A stretch of 64,000 nt of DNA from Ruminococcus sp. XPD3002 (GTDB taxonomy: Bacteria > Bacillota > Clostridia > Oscillospirales > Ruminococcaceae), in the NCBI GenBank assembly GCA_900119535.1, contig FPJT01000006.1, positions 62,001 to 126,000 on the forward strand, in the 5' to 3' direction. A program made the position numbers and the translations under genes. Positions within the stretch are counted from its first letter, which is position 1, and each line of letters opens with the position of its first letter. The notes beneath the pieces were generated by a model. That model was given only the letters and a program-made list of their open reading frames with translations, did no database searches and had not been told where the DNA came from. Positions 23,055-33,164 of this stretch are shown in pieces.

Positions 23055-26000
23055 ATGAAGAAACTGATTGCATCAGTTATGGCTATTCTGTGTGTAGCAG
23101 GAGGTTTAGCTGCATCACAGACATTTGTAAGTCCAACTACAAACTCGGCAGTATCTTTCACTGCTATGGCAGCAGACGAGATATACCCTGAGGTCGGTAT
23201 CTACGCCGGCAAGTATAAGAACAAGTATGCTGATACTTCTGTTTATACTTACGAGTTCAAGAAGATGAACGGAACAACTACCGAAGCCGACGGAAATGTT
23301 TATGATATTTATAAATTAGATATTTCTAATTTAGATTCGAACAACAAAAAAGTCATTCTGACTACTAATTACGTTCTCGGACTTACAAAAGCAAAGTCTA
23401 CAACACTTGATTATACATTTGACGCTGTTACACTAAGCGACGATGCAAAGGCTTACATAAAAAACAATAAGCTTGAGAAGCAGATCACCGACTCGAAAGT
23501 CAGACTTATTGCTGATAGTGCTTTTAAGGGCTCATATCTTAAGAGCATTGATCTTTCAGGTATAGAATATATTGACAGAAATGCTTTTGCAAATTGTCCT
23601 TATATAACTGAATTTGAAATCCCTTCTACTGTTAAATACGTCGGAGCAAGTACTTTCCAGAGCAGTGGCCTTAAAACTCTGAATGTAAATTGTGAACTGC
23701 CTGTAATTCCTGATAATTTCTGCCAGAAAACTCAGCTCACAGAGATAAATTTCTCTAATCCCGAAATGATCAGGAAAATTGGCGCTAGCTCATTTGAAGC
23801 AACACCTATTAGTGAGCCGTTTTTCAATGAATTCGGCGAAGCTAAGAACTATGAAGCTCTAATGATCGATAACAGAGCATTCAAGGATTGTACATCAATT
23901 AAGTCTGTAAAGATGTCTGATAATATAGTTACTCTTGCGCAATATGTATTCAGCGGTTGTACAAATCTTCGTGAACTCCAGTTTGGCAAGAAAACAATAT
24001 ACGCAGACAAGAACAGTTTTGAAAATTGTACTGCTCTTGATACAATCAAGTTCAACGATGTTCTCGAAGCTCTCGGCGGTGGATGCTTTAGCGGCTGTAC
24101 AGGTCTTAAGGAAGTAAAGGGATTCCCTGATACTATCAAGGACTGGGTTGCATATAGCGGAAATACAGGTTATGGTTTTGGTAATTGCATGTTCCAGAAC
24201 TGTAAGTCACTCGTTTCATGCGATCTTCCTAAGTCCATCACACGTGTTCCCGAATCTGTATTCGCAGGTTGTACTTCACTCAAGACAGTTTATAACGGTG
24301 AAAATATAACAGCTATCGATAAGGATGCGTTCAACGGTTGTACAAATCTCCTCGAGGCAGTATATCCTGAAGTTACAAAGATCGGCGAAGGAGCTTTCAA
24401 GAACTGCTCAAGTCTCATCACATTTAAGGTTGGCAAGTGTACAACAGTAGGCAATTACGCTCTTGAGGGTTGCTCATCACTTAAGGCTATCACTCTTCTT
24501 GCAGACGAGTATGGTTCACCTGATAATAGCTATGTATTCAAGAATTGTAAGAATGCTGAAAAGATCACTGTTTCACTTGGTCAGTATACTCAGCTTCCTA
24601 AGGGACTTTTCTCTGGCTGCGAAAAACTTAAGACTGTGGACGGAGACCTCTCTAAGATCTCTATAAGCGGTAAGGAGACATTCTCAGGCTGTACTGCTCT
24701 TGAAAAGCTCAGTCTTCCTGCACTCAGGATCATAGAGGATAAGGCTTTCTATAACTGTACTAACCTCAAGAGCATTTCTGACTCTTCTGCTTTAGCAGCT
24801 GAAGACTATGGTACATCTTGCTTCGAAAATTGTACAAACCTCAAGGCTGAAGTTACAGGAACTATTTCTACTATCGGTGCAAGTGCTTTCAAAAAGAGTG
24901 GTATAACTAAGGTTACTATAGATGGCATGAAGGGCGGTACTGTAGTTATCGGTAATAATGCATTCTCAGATTGTCCTAACCTTAAAGATGCAACTATAAA
25001 GTCACAAAATGCAGAGACATTCTCAATCGGAAGTGCTATTTTCCAGAACTCACCTGTTCTTGCAAGTGCTGTATTTGAAGGTCCTTCAATAACACAGAAC
25101 ATGTTTAATAATTGTCCTGAACTCACTTCTGTAACTACAAATGCAACTAATATCCAGTCAGGTGCATTCCAGAAGGATGTAAAGCTTGCAAAGATAACAA
25201 GTCTCGCTGACAGCAAGAAGACTATAGTCGCTAAGGAGATCGGTGCAAACGCATTCAATGGATGCAGCGCTCTTACAACTACACATTGTGATGCTAAGAC
25301 TACATTCACAGGCACAAGCCAGTATACAGGTTGTAGCTCTATAAAATCTGCTTCGCTTGGCGCTCTTACTCAGAACATGTTCAAGGATTGTACTGCTCTT
25401 GAATCTGTTACGCTTTCAGATGTAACTATAATTCCTGATTATGCTTTCCAGAACTGCTCTGCACTTAATAAGCTTGATCTTTCAAATATTATTTCTATCG
25501 GAAACAATTCATTTGCTAACACAGGATTTACATCTGTAAAGACAGAAAACGCTCAGACTATTGGTTCAAGCGCTTTCAATGGTTCACAGAATCTTAAGTC
25601 TGTTGATGTAGCTGCTGCAACAATCGGTTCAAGTGCATTCTCTAATTGTCCCGTTCTTGAAGACGCAGTTATTTATGCTTCAACAATCGGTTCAAACGCT
25701 TTTGCAAACAACGCTATACTTTCTACAGTTACACTCCAGAGCAATGATCAGAGAAAACTTGAAAAGATAGATTCAAATGCCTTTGCAAATGATCCTAAGC
25801 TCTATGAAATAGTAATCCCGGGAAGCCCTGTTATAGGCACAAGAGCAATCGGATATAAGAAAAATACAGTTGATCCTGTATTCCTCATCGCAGGTGAACC
25901 CGGTTCAAGCTCGCATACTTATGCAACTGACAACAGTATTGCTTTCTGTGACGTTAAGGACTTTGACCTCACTGCTCGTCAGAACTCCAGAAAGACTCCC

Positions 26001-26177
26001 GGAGATGTTGACGGTAACTCTGTAATTTCTGTTGCAGATGCTGTTAAGCTTCAGTCATGGCTGTTCAACAAGCCTATTGAGGACTATGTTCCCGGAAATA
26101 TGGATGTTAATAGTGACGGTAAGGTAAATTCACTTGACATGATCGCTATCAGACAGAAGCTTGCTAAGACCAAGTAA
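23055..26177 (+). CDS. Secreted BspA-type leucine-rich-repeat protein with dockerin
   Basis: The 1040-residue protein has a signal peptide (about 1-40), an N-terminal segment without assignment (40-150), and a long run of LRR_5/BspA repeats (about 150-960). The repeats follow the pattern AF.NCT.L..I.....I.IG..AF..C and number more than 25. A C-terminal type I dockerin (about 977-1037) has calcium-binding repeats GDVDGNSVISVADAVKLQSWL and MDVNSDGKVNSLDMIAIRQKL. LRR_5 proteins bind proteins or polysaccharides at surfaces; no catalytic site is seen. The dockerin implies that it is carried on a cellulosome-like scaffold, perhaps for adhesion or binding other components. It has its own promoter and a strong terminator. 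Confidence 0.92.
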   Translation: MKKLIASVMAILCVAGGLAASQTFVSPTTNSAVSFTAMAADEIYPEVGIYAGKYKNKYADTSVYTYEFKKMNGTTTEADGNVYDIYKLDISNLDSNNKKVILTTNYVLGLTKAKSTTLDYTFDAVTLSDDAKAYIKNNKLEKQITDSKVRLIADSAFKGSYLKSIDLSGIEYIDRNAFANCPYITEFEIPSTVKYVGASTFQSSGLKTLNVNCELPVIPDNFCQKTQLTEINFSNPEMIRKIGASSFEATPISEPFFNEFGEAKNYEALMIDNRAFKDCTSIKSVKMSDNIVTLAQYVFSGCTNLRELQFGKKTIYADKNSFENCTALDTIKFNDVLEALGGGCFSGCTGLKEVKGFPDTIKDWVAYSGNTGYGFGNCMFQNCKSLVSCDLPKSITRVPESVFAGCTSLKTVYNGENITAIDKDAFNGCTNLLEAVYPEVTKIGEGAFKNCSSLITFKVGKCTTVGNYALEGCSSLKAITLLADEYGSPDNSYVFKNCKNAEKITVSLGQYTQLPKGLFSGCEKLKTVDGDLSKISISGKETFSGCTALEKLSLPALRIIEDKAFYNCTNLKSISDSSALAAEDYGTSCFENCTNLKAEVTGTISTIGASAFKKSGITKVTIDGMKGGTVVIGNNAFSDCPNLKDATIKSQNAETFSIGSAIFQNSPVLASAVFEGPSITQNMFNNCPELTSVTTNATNIQSGAFQKDVKLAKITSLADSKKTIVAKEIGANAFNGCSALTTTHCDAKTTFTGTSQYTGCSSIKSASLGALTQNMFKDCTALESVTLSDVTIIPDYAFQNCSALNKLDLSNIISIGNNSFANTGFTSVKTENAQTIGSSAFNGSQNLKSVDVAAATIGSSAFSNCPVLEDAVIYASTIGSNAFANNAILSTVTLQSNDQRKLEKIDSNAFANDPKLYEIVIPGSPVIGTRAIGYKKNTVDPVFLIAGEPGSSSHTYATDNSIAFCDVKDFDLTARQNSRKTPGDVDGNSVISVADAVKLQSWLFNKPIEDYVPGNMDVNSDGKVNSLDMIAIRQKLAKTK

Positions 26178-26196
26178 TGTATCAATTTAACATCAG

Positions 26197-26227
26197 AGCC
26201 GACTCTGTTATCAGAGTCGGCTTTTTG
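26197..26227 (+). terminator. Terminator after the leucine-rich-repeat gene
   Basis: An 11-bp stem, AGCCGACTCTG at 26197-26207 with its complement at 26212-26222, followed by TTTTT. Confidence 0.9.
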
Positions 26228-26230
26228 CAT

Positions 26231-26275
26231 AAAACAGCCTTCTGCAGAATCTTTATCCGCTGAAGGCTGTTTTTA
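26231..26275 (-). terminator. Terminator after uvrB
   Basis: AACAGCCTTC (26233-26242) pairs with GAAGGCTGTT (26262-26271). T-rich flanks on both sides allow either direction, and it sits directly after the uvrB stop. Confidence 0.82.
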
Positions 26276-28237
26276 TTATTTGTTCTGAAGTTCTTTTATC
26301 TTGTCACGAAGATATGCCGCGTGTTCAAATTCGAGCATTTTAGCCGCATTTTTCATTTCGATCGTAAGTTTATCGATAAGCTGCTGCTTCTCTGCTGCTG
26401 ACATTTTCTTCTTTCTGGTCTTTTCCTCGACCTTATTCTTGGAAGTTATCTCAATAACGTCCCTGACATCCTTTATGATAGTCTTCGGAGTTATTCCATG
26501 TTCCTTGTTGTAAGCCATTTGTATCGAGCGGCGGCGTTCTGTTTCCATGATCGCACGTTCCATCGAACCGGTTACACTATCGGCGTACATTATAACCTTA
26601 CCCTCCGCATTTCTTGCGGCACGTCCTATAGTCTGTATAAGCGAGGTCTCGCTTCTGAGGAATCCTTCCTTATCGGCATCAAGTATTGCAATAAGACTCA
26701 CCTCAGGTATATCAAGTCCCTCACGGAGAAGATTTATACCTATCAGAACATCAAAGACTCCGTTTCTCAGATCTTTGATTATCTCCATACGCTCAATTGT
26801 ATCTATATCATGATGCAGATATCTGACCTTAACACCGAGATTCTCATAATAAGAAGTAAGATCCTCTGCCATTTTCTTTGTCAGTGTAGTTACAAGAACT
26901 CTCTCATGCTTTTCTACTCGGGTATTTATCTCAGAAAGCAGATCGTCGACCTGTCCCTGCGTTGGTTTCACTATTATCTCAGGATCAACAAGTCCCGTCG
27001 GACGGATAACCTGTTCAACAATTACATCTGTTTTCTCTCGTTCAATAGTTCCCGGTGTTGCGCTTACATATATTGCCTGATTTATATGTTCATTGAACTC
27101 ATCAAAATTCAGCGGACGATTGTCCATTGCACTCGGTAAACGGAATCCATAGTCGACAAGCGTAGTCTTTCTTGCTCTGTCCCCTGCATACATCGCTCTA
27201 ACCTGCGGCAGTGTTACGTGGCTTTCATCGACAAACAAAAGGAAATCATGCGGAAAATGGTCAAGCAGAGTAAGCGGAGTACTTCCTGCAGGTCTGCCCG
27301 CAAGGACTCGTGAATAGTTTTCGACACCGCTGCAATAGCCTACCTCCCTTATCATTTCCATGTCATACTGTGTACGCTCCTTGATACGCTGTGCTTCGAT
27401 AAGCTTGTTGTTAGCGGTGAAATAATCTATGCGTTCTGCAAGTTCACGGTCTATCTCCTGCAGAGCGGATTCGATCTTATCATCCCCTACTACATAATGC
27501 GAAGCAGGGAATATAGCAGCATATGACACAACAGCCTTAACAGTTCCATTGACAACATTTATTTCAGAGATGCGGTCAATCTCATCCCCGAAATACTCAA
27601 CTCTTATTGCTGTATCCGATGATCTTGCAGGGAATATTTCTACTACATCCCCTCTTACTCTGAAACGATTTCGCTCAAAAGCAATATCGTTACGTTCATA
27701 TCTTATGCGTACAAGTTCATCGATGAGCTGCTGACGCGGTTTTTCGGTGCCCTGACGTATAGCGACCATCATAGAGCGGTATTCCTCAGGACTTCCCAGT
27801 GAGTAGATACATGATACACTGGCAACGATTATTACATCCCTGCGTTCAGCAAGTGCAGTAGTAGCTGAATGGCGGAGTTTATCTATCTCGTCGTTTATTG
27901 ATGAATCTTTCTCAATATAGCTGTCTGTACTCGGAACATACGCTTCAGGCTGATAATAATCGTAGTATGAAACAAAATACTCTACAGCGTTATCAGGGAA
28001 AAACTCTCTGAATTCGGAACAGAGCTGAGCTGCAAGAATTTTGTTGTGGGCAAGTACGAGAGTAGGCTTATTGACACGAGCAATAACGTTTGCCATTGTG
28101 AATGTTTTTCCCGAACCTGTAACTCCAAGAAGTATCTGTTCTTTTCTTCCTGAGAGTATCCCCTCTGTCAGTTTATCTATAGCCTGTGGCTGATCTCCTG
28201 CAGGAGCGTACTGAGAATGAAGTCTGAAATGATCCAT
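26276..28237 (-). CDS. uvrB: UvrABC excision repair helicase subunit UvrB
   Basis: UvrB verifies DNA lesions handed over by UvrA and positions UvrC for incision. The 653-residue protein shows Walker A ([14 protein letters not shown], about 38), the beta-hairpin ([20 protein letters not shown]), the DEAD-like LFVDESHV, helicase motifs V and VI ([25 protein letters not shown]) and a C-terminal UVR motif (about 612-650). Length is normal. It stands alone, without uvrA, with a TTGACA-17-TATAAT promoter (28317-28289). I found no clear SOS box (GAAC-N4-GTTC) next to the promoter. Confidence 0.97.
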   Translation of the reverse strand: MDHFRLHSQYAPAGDQPQAIDKLTEGILSGRKEQILLGVTGSGKTFTMANVIARVNKPTLVLAHNKILAAQLCSEFREFFPDNAVEYFVSYYDYYQPEAYVPSTDSYIEKDSSINDEIDKLRHSATTALAERRDVIIVASVSCIYSLGSPEEYRSMMVAIRQGTEKPRQQLIDELVRIRYERNDIAFERNRFRVRGDVVEIFPARSSDTAIRVEYFGDEIDRISEINVVNGTVKAVVSYAAIFPASHYVVGDDKIESALQEIDRELAERIDYFTANNKLIEAQRIKERTQYDMEMIREVGYCSGVENYSRVLAGRPAGSTPLTLLDHFPHDFLLFVDESHVTLPQVRAMYAGDRARKTTLVDYGFRLPSAMDNRPLNFDEFNEHINQAIYVSATPGTIEREKTDVIVEQVIRPTGLVDPEIIVKPTQGQVDDLLSEINTRVEKHERVLVTTLTKKMAEDLTSYYENLGVKVRYLHHDIDTIERMEIIKDLRNGVFDVLIGINLLREGLDIPEVSLIAILDADKEGFLRSETSLIQTIGRAARNAEGKVIMYADSVTGSMERAIMETERRRSIQMAYNKEHGITPKTIIKDVRDVIEITSKNKVEEKTRKKKMSAAEKQQLIDKLTIEMKNAAKMLEFEHAAYLRDKIKELQNK

Positions 28238-28288
28238 GTATCTTTCTCCTTATTATTGTATGAACTTCGATTGATATATCCGAATATA

Positions 28289-28317
28289 ATTATATATCAT
28301 GCAGCTATTATTGTCAA
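28289..28317 (-). promoter_or_regulatory. uvrB promoter
   Basis: TTGACA (28317-28312), 17-bp spacer, TATAAT (28294-28289). Confidence 0.8.
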
Positions 28318-28445
28318 TGTATAAAGTCATCCATATTGTTACATTTGTCACTCTCAAAGTGACGCTGTGCATCTTACTAACTCCCCTTTTATGTGTTATC
28401 ATATAGTTACAGTAAAGGAAACCTCCTCATGAAAGGATGATGGAT

Positions 28446-30863
28446 ATGTTGACACGTTTTTCACTTATTATGCTTATATCTCTTGCTATTGCGATACCTG
28501 TTCTACTGCCGATGTTTATTGTACTGGCTGTATTCGCAAGGAAAAAGCAACATACAGCTTCTGTACCGATGTACGATACAGCAGAAAAAGGAAGCACACT
28601 GCCTGATTCAGTCGAATCCCCCGATTTACACAAAGAGATACCTTCTTCAGAGAAAGAGAAAAAAACTCATAACTTCAATTCATCTCAGCTTCTGCTTCTC
28701 ATTGGTACCGCTTTCGTAGTACTGTCCGGAATCGCATTCGGAGTAGCAAGCTGGGTAAAGACAACTCCTACAGGAAGAGTTGCAATTATAGTAGCTGCAG
28801 CCGCTGTATCTTTCTTAATAAGCTTTTTCTTCCGCAAAGTTCTTAAGCTCAAAGGAACTTCCGCTTCATTTTACTCTGTTGGCTCTATATTCTCCTCGAT
28901 AGCACTTCTTACTGCCGGCGCATATCAACTTATGGGAGAATGGTTCTCATTCAGCGGCGATGGTCTTTGCATGCTTCTGACTCTGTCCTCACTGCTGATA
29001 GCAGCGCTTTCGATAATCGGCTATAAGCTCTATGATATCAAGGCTTCGGGCTACGTCGGCCTGTACGCAGTTTCACTTTCTATTATATTTGCAGCAGCTC
29101 AGTTGACAGACGAATTCATGTACTTTGCAGTTCTCATGATACTGATACAGGCAGTTATCACCGCTCTGTTCAATATTTTCGAGTTCCATAAATACATTCC
29201 TCTTCAACTTAAAGTCAGAACAGCTGCAAACATAACTTCGATCACATACGCAGCTATTTCAGTAGTTTACGTCGTAAGCAAACTCTGGAATCCTACTCTT
29301 GCTTCCTTTGCAATCCTTGCAGCTATCATCTTCCAGATGATCTTCTACGGAATTACGTTAAAAAACCGCTCACTAATACTTCTTCAGTGTATCACAAGTA
29401 TATTCTCATCAATTGTTGTAGGCAATTGGTTCGGATATAAATTTGAAAATAACATCGGACTTCCTGTATTCGGTTTATGCCTTATTCTCATATTCCTTGC
29501 CAACAAATTCATACCCGCATTCAGAAACGGAATCAACAGCAAGATATCTCTCGGCGCTGCTTCATTTGCTGTACTTGCTTTATTCCTCCAGTTCGGAAAC
29601 GATGTACCGTTCTTAGGCTACTTTGTTACACTCACAATGGCTTGCATTTACCTCATATATACATTCAGCAATAACACTTCAGCTCAGTATCTCTGCGGCA
29701 TAGCTGCTCCTGTAACATTCATCGCTAACGCTTTCATGTTCTATGAGGATAAACTTGCAGCTCTCTATAATGACGATTCAAGAACTTTATACTACTGCTT
29801 CTTCGTATGCATAATGCTTGCAGTTAACGCTATGATCTGCTATCTTCCACAGATATCATTCCGCCTTTACGTTAAAACTCACCGTGAATCAGATGTTTTA
29901 CTCTACACAAATCTCATTCTGACTGCAATTGTTATGATAGCTCTCTCAGGTGAAGAATACGCACTCTGTTTCATACCGGCTATAATCGCTCATTATATTC
30001 TTTCACACAAGGTCAAGAATAATTTTGCAGGCATGGGTTCAGTATTCGCAATACTCTCAGTGATATTCAATTACCTCAGCGGATACACAGACCTTATGAC
30101 AAGACCTGTTTCCTACATAATGCTCGGACTCCTTGCAGTTCTTACTTTAGTTTCAAGAATAATGTACAGCAAAGCCCTTGTTTATCATACTGATAACAAA
30201 GTTCGCATCGATGTTATACAGCTTACTTCATGGCTTGCTATATTCTATTCATTCACGGGCTACCACACACCATTATCTATAAAGCTTCTTGCTATAGCAC
30301 TCTACATTGCTAACTTTGTACGTAAAAATACAAAGCCGAACACTTCAGCTGCTATCCTTACAATTTCAACCCTCATCACCATGCATGCACTCATCATAAG
30401 ACCATTCTTCGTATTCGATTCAGATATTATATCAAGCAAGATGAACCTCGCAATAATAGCTCTTACAGGTTTTGCTTTCAGCATTATCTGGAAAAAGCAT
30501 ACTTCAGCTGCAAGACTTTTATCAACAGGTATCTACATCTTCTCATTCGCTTCACTTATATTCGACGCAATGAAGTATCACTCAGCAGGAAATACGATTT
30601 TTGTACTTGCAGTTACAGCACTTATACTCATAATCTCATCTTCAGTCAAGAGCAAAACATGGTTCGCAGCATCGTCCGCAGCACTGGTTATCATTACTCT
30701 CTACTCCACAAAGAAGTATCTCATGACTCTCAACTGGTGGGCATATCTCTTCATAGTAGGACTCCTCCTCATTGGCGCAGCTGCATTCAACGAATTTTGC
30801 AAGAGCAGAAATATCTCACCTAAAGAAACTGTAAAAGCTAAATTTGCAGGCTGGAAATGGTAA
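28446..30863 (+). CDS. Large polytopic membrane protein of unknown function
   Basis: The 805-residue protein has one N-terminal helix (about 5-30) and a short hydrophilic charged stretch (35-80). About twenty or more hydrophobic segments follow to near residue 795, ending KAKFAGWKW. No transporter signature, enzyme motif or soluble domain is visible. The layout recalls the large DUF2157/SCO7613-like membrane proteins of Gram-positives, but I cannot assign it. The start at 28446 is preferred because AAAGGA lies 8 nt upstream; in-frame ATGs at 28437 and 28440 are too close to that site. A tiny out-of-frame start (ATGAAAGGATGA) overlaps the ribosome site. It is probably a single-gene unit. Confidence 0.72.
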   Translation: MLTRFSLIMLISLAIAIPVLLPMFIVLAVFARKKQHTASVPMYDTAEKGSTLPDSVESPDLHKEIPSSEKEKKTHNFNSSQLLLLIGTAFVVLSGIAFGVASWVKTTPTGRVAIIVAAAAVSFLISFFFRKVLKLKGTSASFYSVGSIFSSIALLTAGAYQLMGEWFSFSGDGLCMLLTLSSLLIAALSIIGYKLYDIKASGYVGLYAVSLSIIFAAAQLTDEFMYFAVLMILIQAVITALFNIFEFHKYIPLQLKVRTAANITSITYAAISVVYVVSKLWNPTLASFAILAAIIFQMIFYGITLKNRSLILLQCITSIFSSIVVGNWFGYKFENNIGLPVFGLCLILIFLANKFIPAFRNGINSKISLGAASFAVLALFLQFGNDVPFLGYFVTLTMACIYLIYTFSNNTSAQYLCGIAAPVTFIANAFMFYEDKLAALYNDDSRTLYYCFFVCIMLAVNAMICYLPQISFRLYVKTHRESDVLLYTNLILTAIVMIALSGEEYALCFIPAIIAHYILSHKVKNNFAGMGSVFAILSVIFNYLSGYTDLMTRPVSYIMLGLLAVLTLVSRIMYSKALVYHTDNKVRIDVIQLTSWLAIFYSFTGYHTPLSIKLLAIALYIANFVRKNTKPNTSAAILTISTLITMHALIIRPFFVFDSDIISSKMNLAIIALTGFAFSIIWKKHTSAARLLSTGIYIFSFASLIFDAMKYHSAGNTIFVLAVTALILIISSSVKSKTWFAASSAALVIITLYSTKKYLMTLNWWAYLFIVGLLLIGAAAFNEFCKSRNISPKETVKAKFAGWKW

Positions 30864-30885
30864 TATCACTTCATGAATGAAAACG

Positions 30886-30922
30886 CCCGAAAGTGGTCAT
30901 AAGGACTGCTTTCGGGCAAAAT
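30886..30922. terminator. Bidirectional terminator between the membrane protein and SDR genes
   Basis: GCCCGAAAG (30886-30894) pairs with CTTTCGGGC (30910-30918). It serves the converging genes at 30863 and 30944, with modest T-runs on both strands. Confidence 0.7.
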
Positions 30923-30943
30923 TAATTATATATTATTATAGTA

Positions 30944-31687
30944 TCAGTATGGTGAAACAACAGTCTCAGCCTTCTTGACAGCTTCTTCAAGAGAAAGTCC
31001 TGTAAATTCCTGAGCTCCGAAAAGTCTTCCCGACTTCTTGTCATCTATAAATGCACCAACTACCACACCGGGTATTGCACTTTCAGGAGCATTCGGAGCC
31101 ATTTGTCCACCCAGATCAGTTCTGCACCATCCTGGATCTGTAAGACTGATAATAACATCAGTGCCGTTAATCTTTGCAACAAGATCTCTCGTTACCTTAT
31201 CAAGAGCGGCCTTACTTGCAGAATAACCTGCCTGTTCGGGCTCACGGTCTATACCGCTTGTTGTATTTACTATTCTTCCGAATCCTCTTTCTATCATCTT
31301 TGGCAGGAAGTGATAGCATATCATCATAGGTGCTATCGTATTGATCCTGAAGCTTATATCATAATCGGACATCGGAGTCTTGAGGTATTCAGTGCGGTAT
31401 GCTATCTGAAGGCCTGCGTTGTTAAGAACTATATCTATCTGTGTGCCCTTTTTATCTATCTCATCAAGCATTGCCTGTACAGATGCTGTGTCTGAAAGCT
31501 CCGCAGATACAGCGTAAGCTTCAACGCCTCTCTTTTTTACTTCACTCAGAACCTTTTCACAGTACTTTTCGTCTCTGCTGTGAAGTACAAGATTGCATCC
31601 CTGTTCAGCCATAAACAATGCTGCAAGATAACCGATCCCTCTGCTTGCGCCTGTAATAAGCGCCCATTTTCCTTTTACATCGACCAT
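30944..31687 (-). CDS. Short-chain dehydrogenase/reductase
   Basis: The 247-residue SDR enzyme has the nucleotide-binding TGASRGIG motif (about 14-21), NNAG (about 93) and the catalytic serine and YSASK pair (about 143 and 156). It should oxidise or reduce a carbonyl or alcohol with NAD(P)H in the cytoplasm; the substrate cannot be predicted. It stands alone with a TTGCAT-17-TATAAT promoter (31791-31763) and GGAGG before the ATG, and shares a terminator with the converging membrane protein gene. Confidence 0.93.
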   Translation of the reverse strand: MVDVKGKWALITGASRGIGYLAALFMAEQGCNLVLHSRDEKYCEKVLSEVKKRGVEAYAVSAELSDTASVQAMLDEIDKKGTQIDIVLNNAGLQIAYRTEYLKTPMSDYDISFRINTIAPMMICYHFLPKMIERGFGRIVNTTSGIDREPEQAGYSASKAALDKVTRDLVAKINGTDVIISLTDPGWCRTDLGGQMAPNAPESAIPGVVVGAFIDDKKSGRLFGAQEFTGLSLEEAVKKAETVVSPY

Positions 31688-31762
31688 ATTGTAATTCCTC
31701 CGTTTCAGATCTGCTATGCGAGAACTACAGACCTGTTTTTCTATTCTATCAACACTGATGCT

Positions 31763-31791
31763 ATTATATCACATTTTTCTCTATAATGCAA
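31763..31791 (-). promoter_or_regulatory. Promoter of the SDR gene
   Basis: TTGCAT (31791-31786), 17-bp spacer, TATAAT (31768-31763). Confidence 0.7.
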
Positions 31792-31869
31792 GATATTTGA
31801 CTTATTTTAATGTTTATGAATAGTTATATAAATCAAAAAAGCTATTTAGAGATCTGAAACAATATCTAT

Positions 31870-31898
31870 TTGACATAAGTTGATTTTTAGTGTATAAT
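31870..31898 (+). promoter_or_regulatory. Promoter of the iron-sulfur flavoprotein-like gene
   Basis: TTGACA (31870-31875), 17-bp spacer, TATAAT (31893-31898); AAAGGAG before the ATG. Confidence 0.82.
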
Positions 31899-31919
31899 GG
31901 ATAAAAAGGAGATGATCCA

Positions 31920-32537
31920 ATGAATGTACTTATCATAAACGGAAGTCCGAGAATCAACGGAAATACTTCCATTGCACTTAACGAAATGACGAAGATTTTT
32001 GATGCTGAAGGTATCAGCACAAAGGTCGTTCAGATAGGAAACAAGGATATCCGAGGTTGTGTTGCATGTGAAAGCTGCCACCAAAGCGGAAAGTGCGTCT
32101 TCAATGACGTTGTGAATGAATTAGCTCCAGAGTTTGAAGCTGCTGATGGTCTGGTGGTTGCAACTCCGGTATATTATGCTTCTGCCAATGCGACATTAAT
32201 CGCCTGTCTTGACAGACTTTTTTACAGTACACACTTCGATAAGACAATGAAAGTCGGTGCAAGTGTTGCTGTTGCAAGGCGCGGAGGATGCTCTGCTGCT
32301 TTCGATGAACTGAACAAATACTTTACAATATGCGGTATGCCTGTTGCTTCAAGCCAGTACTGGAACAGCGTTCACGGCAGAGAAAAGGGCGAGGCTGCAC
32401 AGGATGACGAGGGCCTTCAGACAATGCGTGTCCTCGCAAGAAATATGTCTTTCCTTATGAAAGGTATCGCACTTGCAAAAGAAAAGTACGGTCTGCCTGA
32501 AGCAGAAGAATGGACTCCGACTCATTTCATCAGGTAA
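31920..32537 (+). CDS. Flavodoxin-fold NAD(P)H-dependent oxidoreductase, iron-sulfur flavoprotein type
   Basis: The 205-residue protein has the FMN phosphate loop NGSPRINGNTS (residues 7-17). It also has a compact cysteine motif C47-x2-C50-x2-C53-x5-C59, characteristic of iron-sulfur flavoproteins that hold a [4Fe-4S] cluster beside FMN. The segment TPVYYASANATLIACLDR is the family FMN contact. Such proteins in anaerobes shuttle electrons, some to oxygen or peroxide, in the cytoplasm. It stands alone with a strong promoter, so its partner is not shown by context. Confidence 0.9.
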   Translation: MNVLIINGSPRINGNTSIALNEMTKIFDAEGISTKVVQIGNKDIRGCVACESCHQSGKCVFNDVVNELAPEFEAADGLVVATPVYYASANATLIACLDRLFYSTHFDKTMKVGASVAVARRGGCSAAFDELNKYFTICGMPVASSQYWNSVHGREKGEAAQDDEGLQTMRVLARNMSFLMKGIALAKEKYGLPEAEEWTPTHFIR

Positions 32538-32571
32538 AGCAATAATTGGTCAGTCCGCAAAAAAATACTTC

Positions 32572-32600
32572 TTGCAAATATGCATCATATATGTTATAAT
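32572..32600 (+). promoter_or_regulatory. Promoter of the 149-residue hypothetical gene
   Basis: TTGCAA (32572-32577), 17-bp spacer, TATAAT (32595-32600). Confidence 0.65.
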
Positions 32601-32633
32601 GATAAAAATCATACCCGTAAAGGAGTGATCGGT

Positions 32634-33083
32634 ATGTTAGCTGATAAGAAAAGTTTCGATCGTGTTGAGGAAATCCTCAGAAATAACGGTACTATTGAAA
32701 ACTTTGAAAAAGAGAACGGTGAACTGCGCGGCAGAATGATGATAACTCTCGGAGAACTTCCCGAGAATCTTAAAGCAGATCTTCCGCTCAATAAAACAGA
32801 TTTTGTTTTCATTGCAACTTTTGATTTCTTCGATACCGCTATAGGAATCGCTGTTGATACAGTCAACAGAGCACCAAAGGGCGATGCTTTCTACATTAAG
32901 CAGACAGAGTCCGCTGCAGAGCCGCCTATGGAATGGGTAACTTACTTCATAAATACACTTTCGGAAAACATTCGTCCCGACGGTAGCTTCGGCGTTCCGA
33001 TACTCGTCTTCATGAGCGAGGAATCAGGCTTTACTGTTGTGCCGACTCCCCCGGAGAAAGAACCTGAAATAAAGATAGAATAA
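32634..33083 (+). CDS. Hypothetical protein, 149 residues
   Basis: I do not recognise this protein. It is acidic, has no signal peptide or membrane helix, and contains mixed helices and strands (for example TDFVFIATFDFFDTAIGIAV) with a proline-rich acidic end. The start at 32634 (MLADKKSF) follows AAGGAG; the longer frame to 32580 would begin upstream of the -10 box. It is a single gene with its own promoter and terminator between the flavoprotein gene and pheS. Likely cytoplasmic; role unknown. Confidence 0.7.
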   Translation: MLADKKSFDRVEEILRNNGTIENFEKENGELRGRMMITLGELPENLKADLPLNKTDFVFIATFDFFDTAIGIAVDTVNRAPKGDAFYIKQTESAAEPPMEWVTYFINTLSENIRPDGSFGVPILVFMSEESGFTVVPTPPEKEPEIKIE

Positions 33084-33102
33084 AAAAGAATATGCACTTC
33101 AT

Positions 33103-33147
33103 GCCGTATTTTTCTGCTCAGATGAACAGAAAATACGGCTTTTATTT
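33103..33147 (+). terminator. Terminator after the 149-residue gene
   Basis: GCCGTATTTT-type stem (33103-33139, one bulge) with a CTG/CAG closing loop, then TTTTATTTTT. Confidence 0.8.
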
Positions 33148-33164
33148 TTCATTTACTGTTTTTC

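Noticed and set aside
28238..28317. Possible SOS box in front of uvrB
   Set aside because: No GAAC-N4-GTTC match; only a single GTTC-like half.
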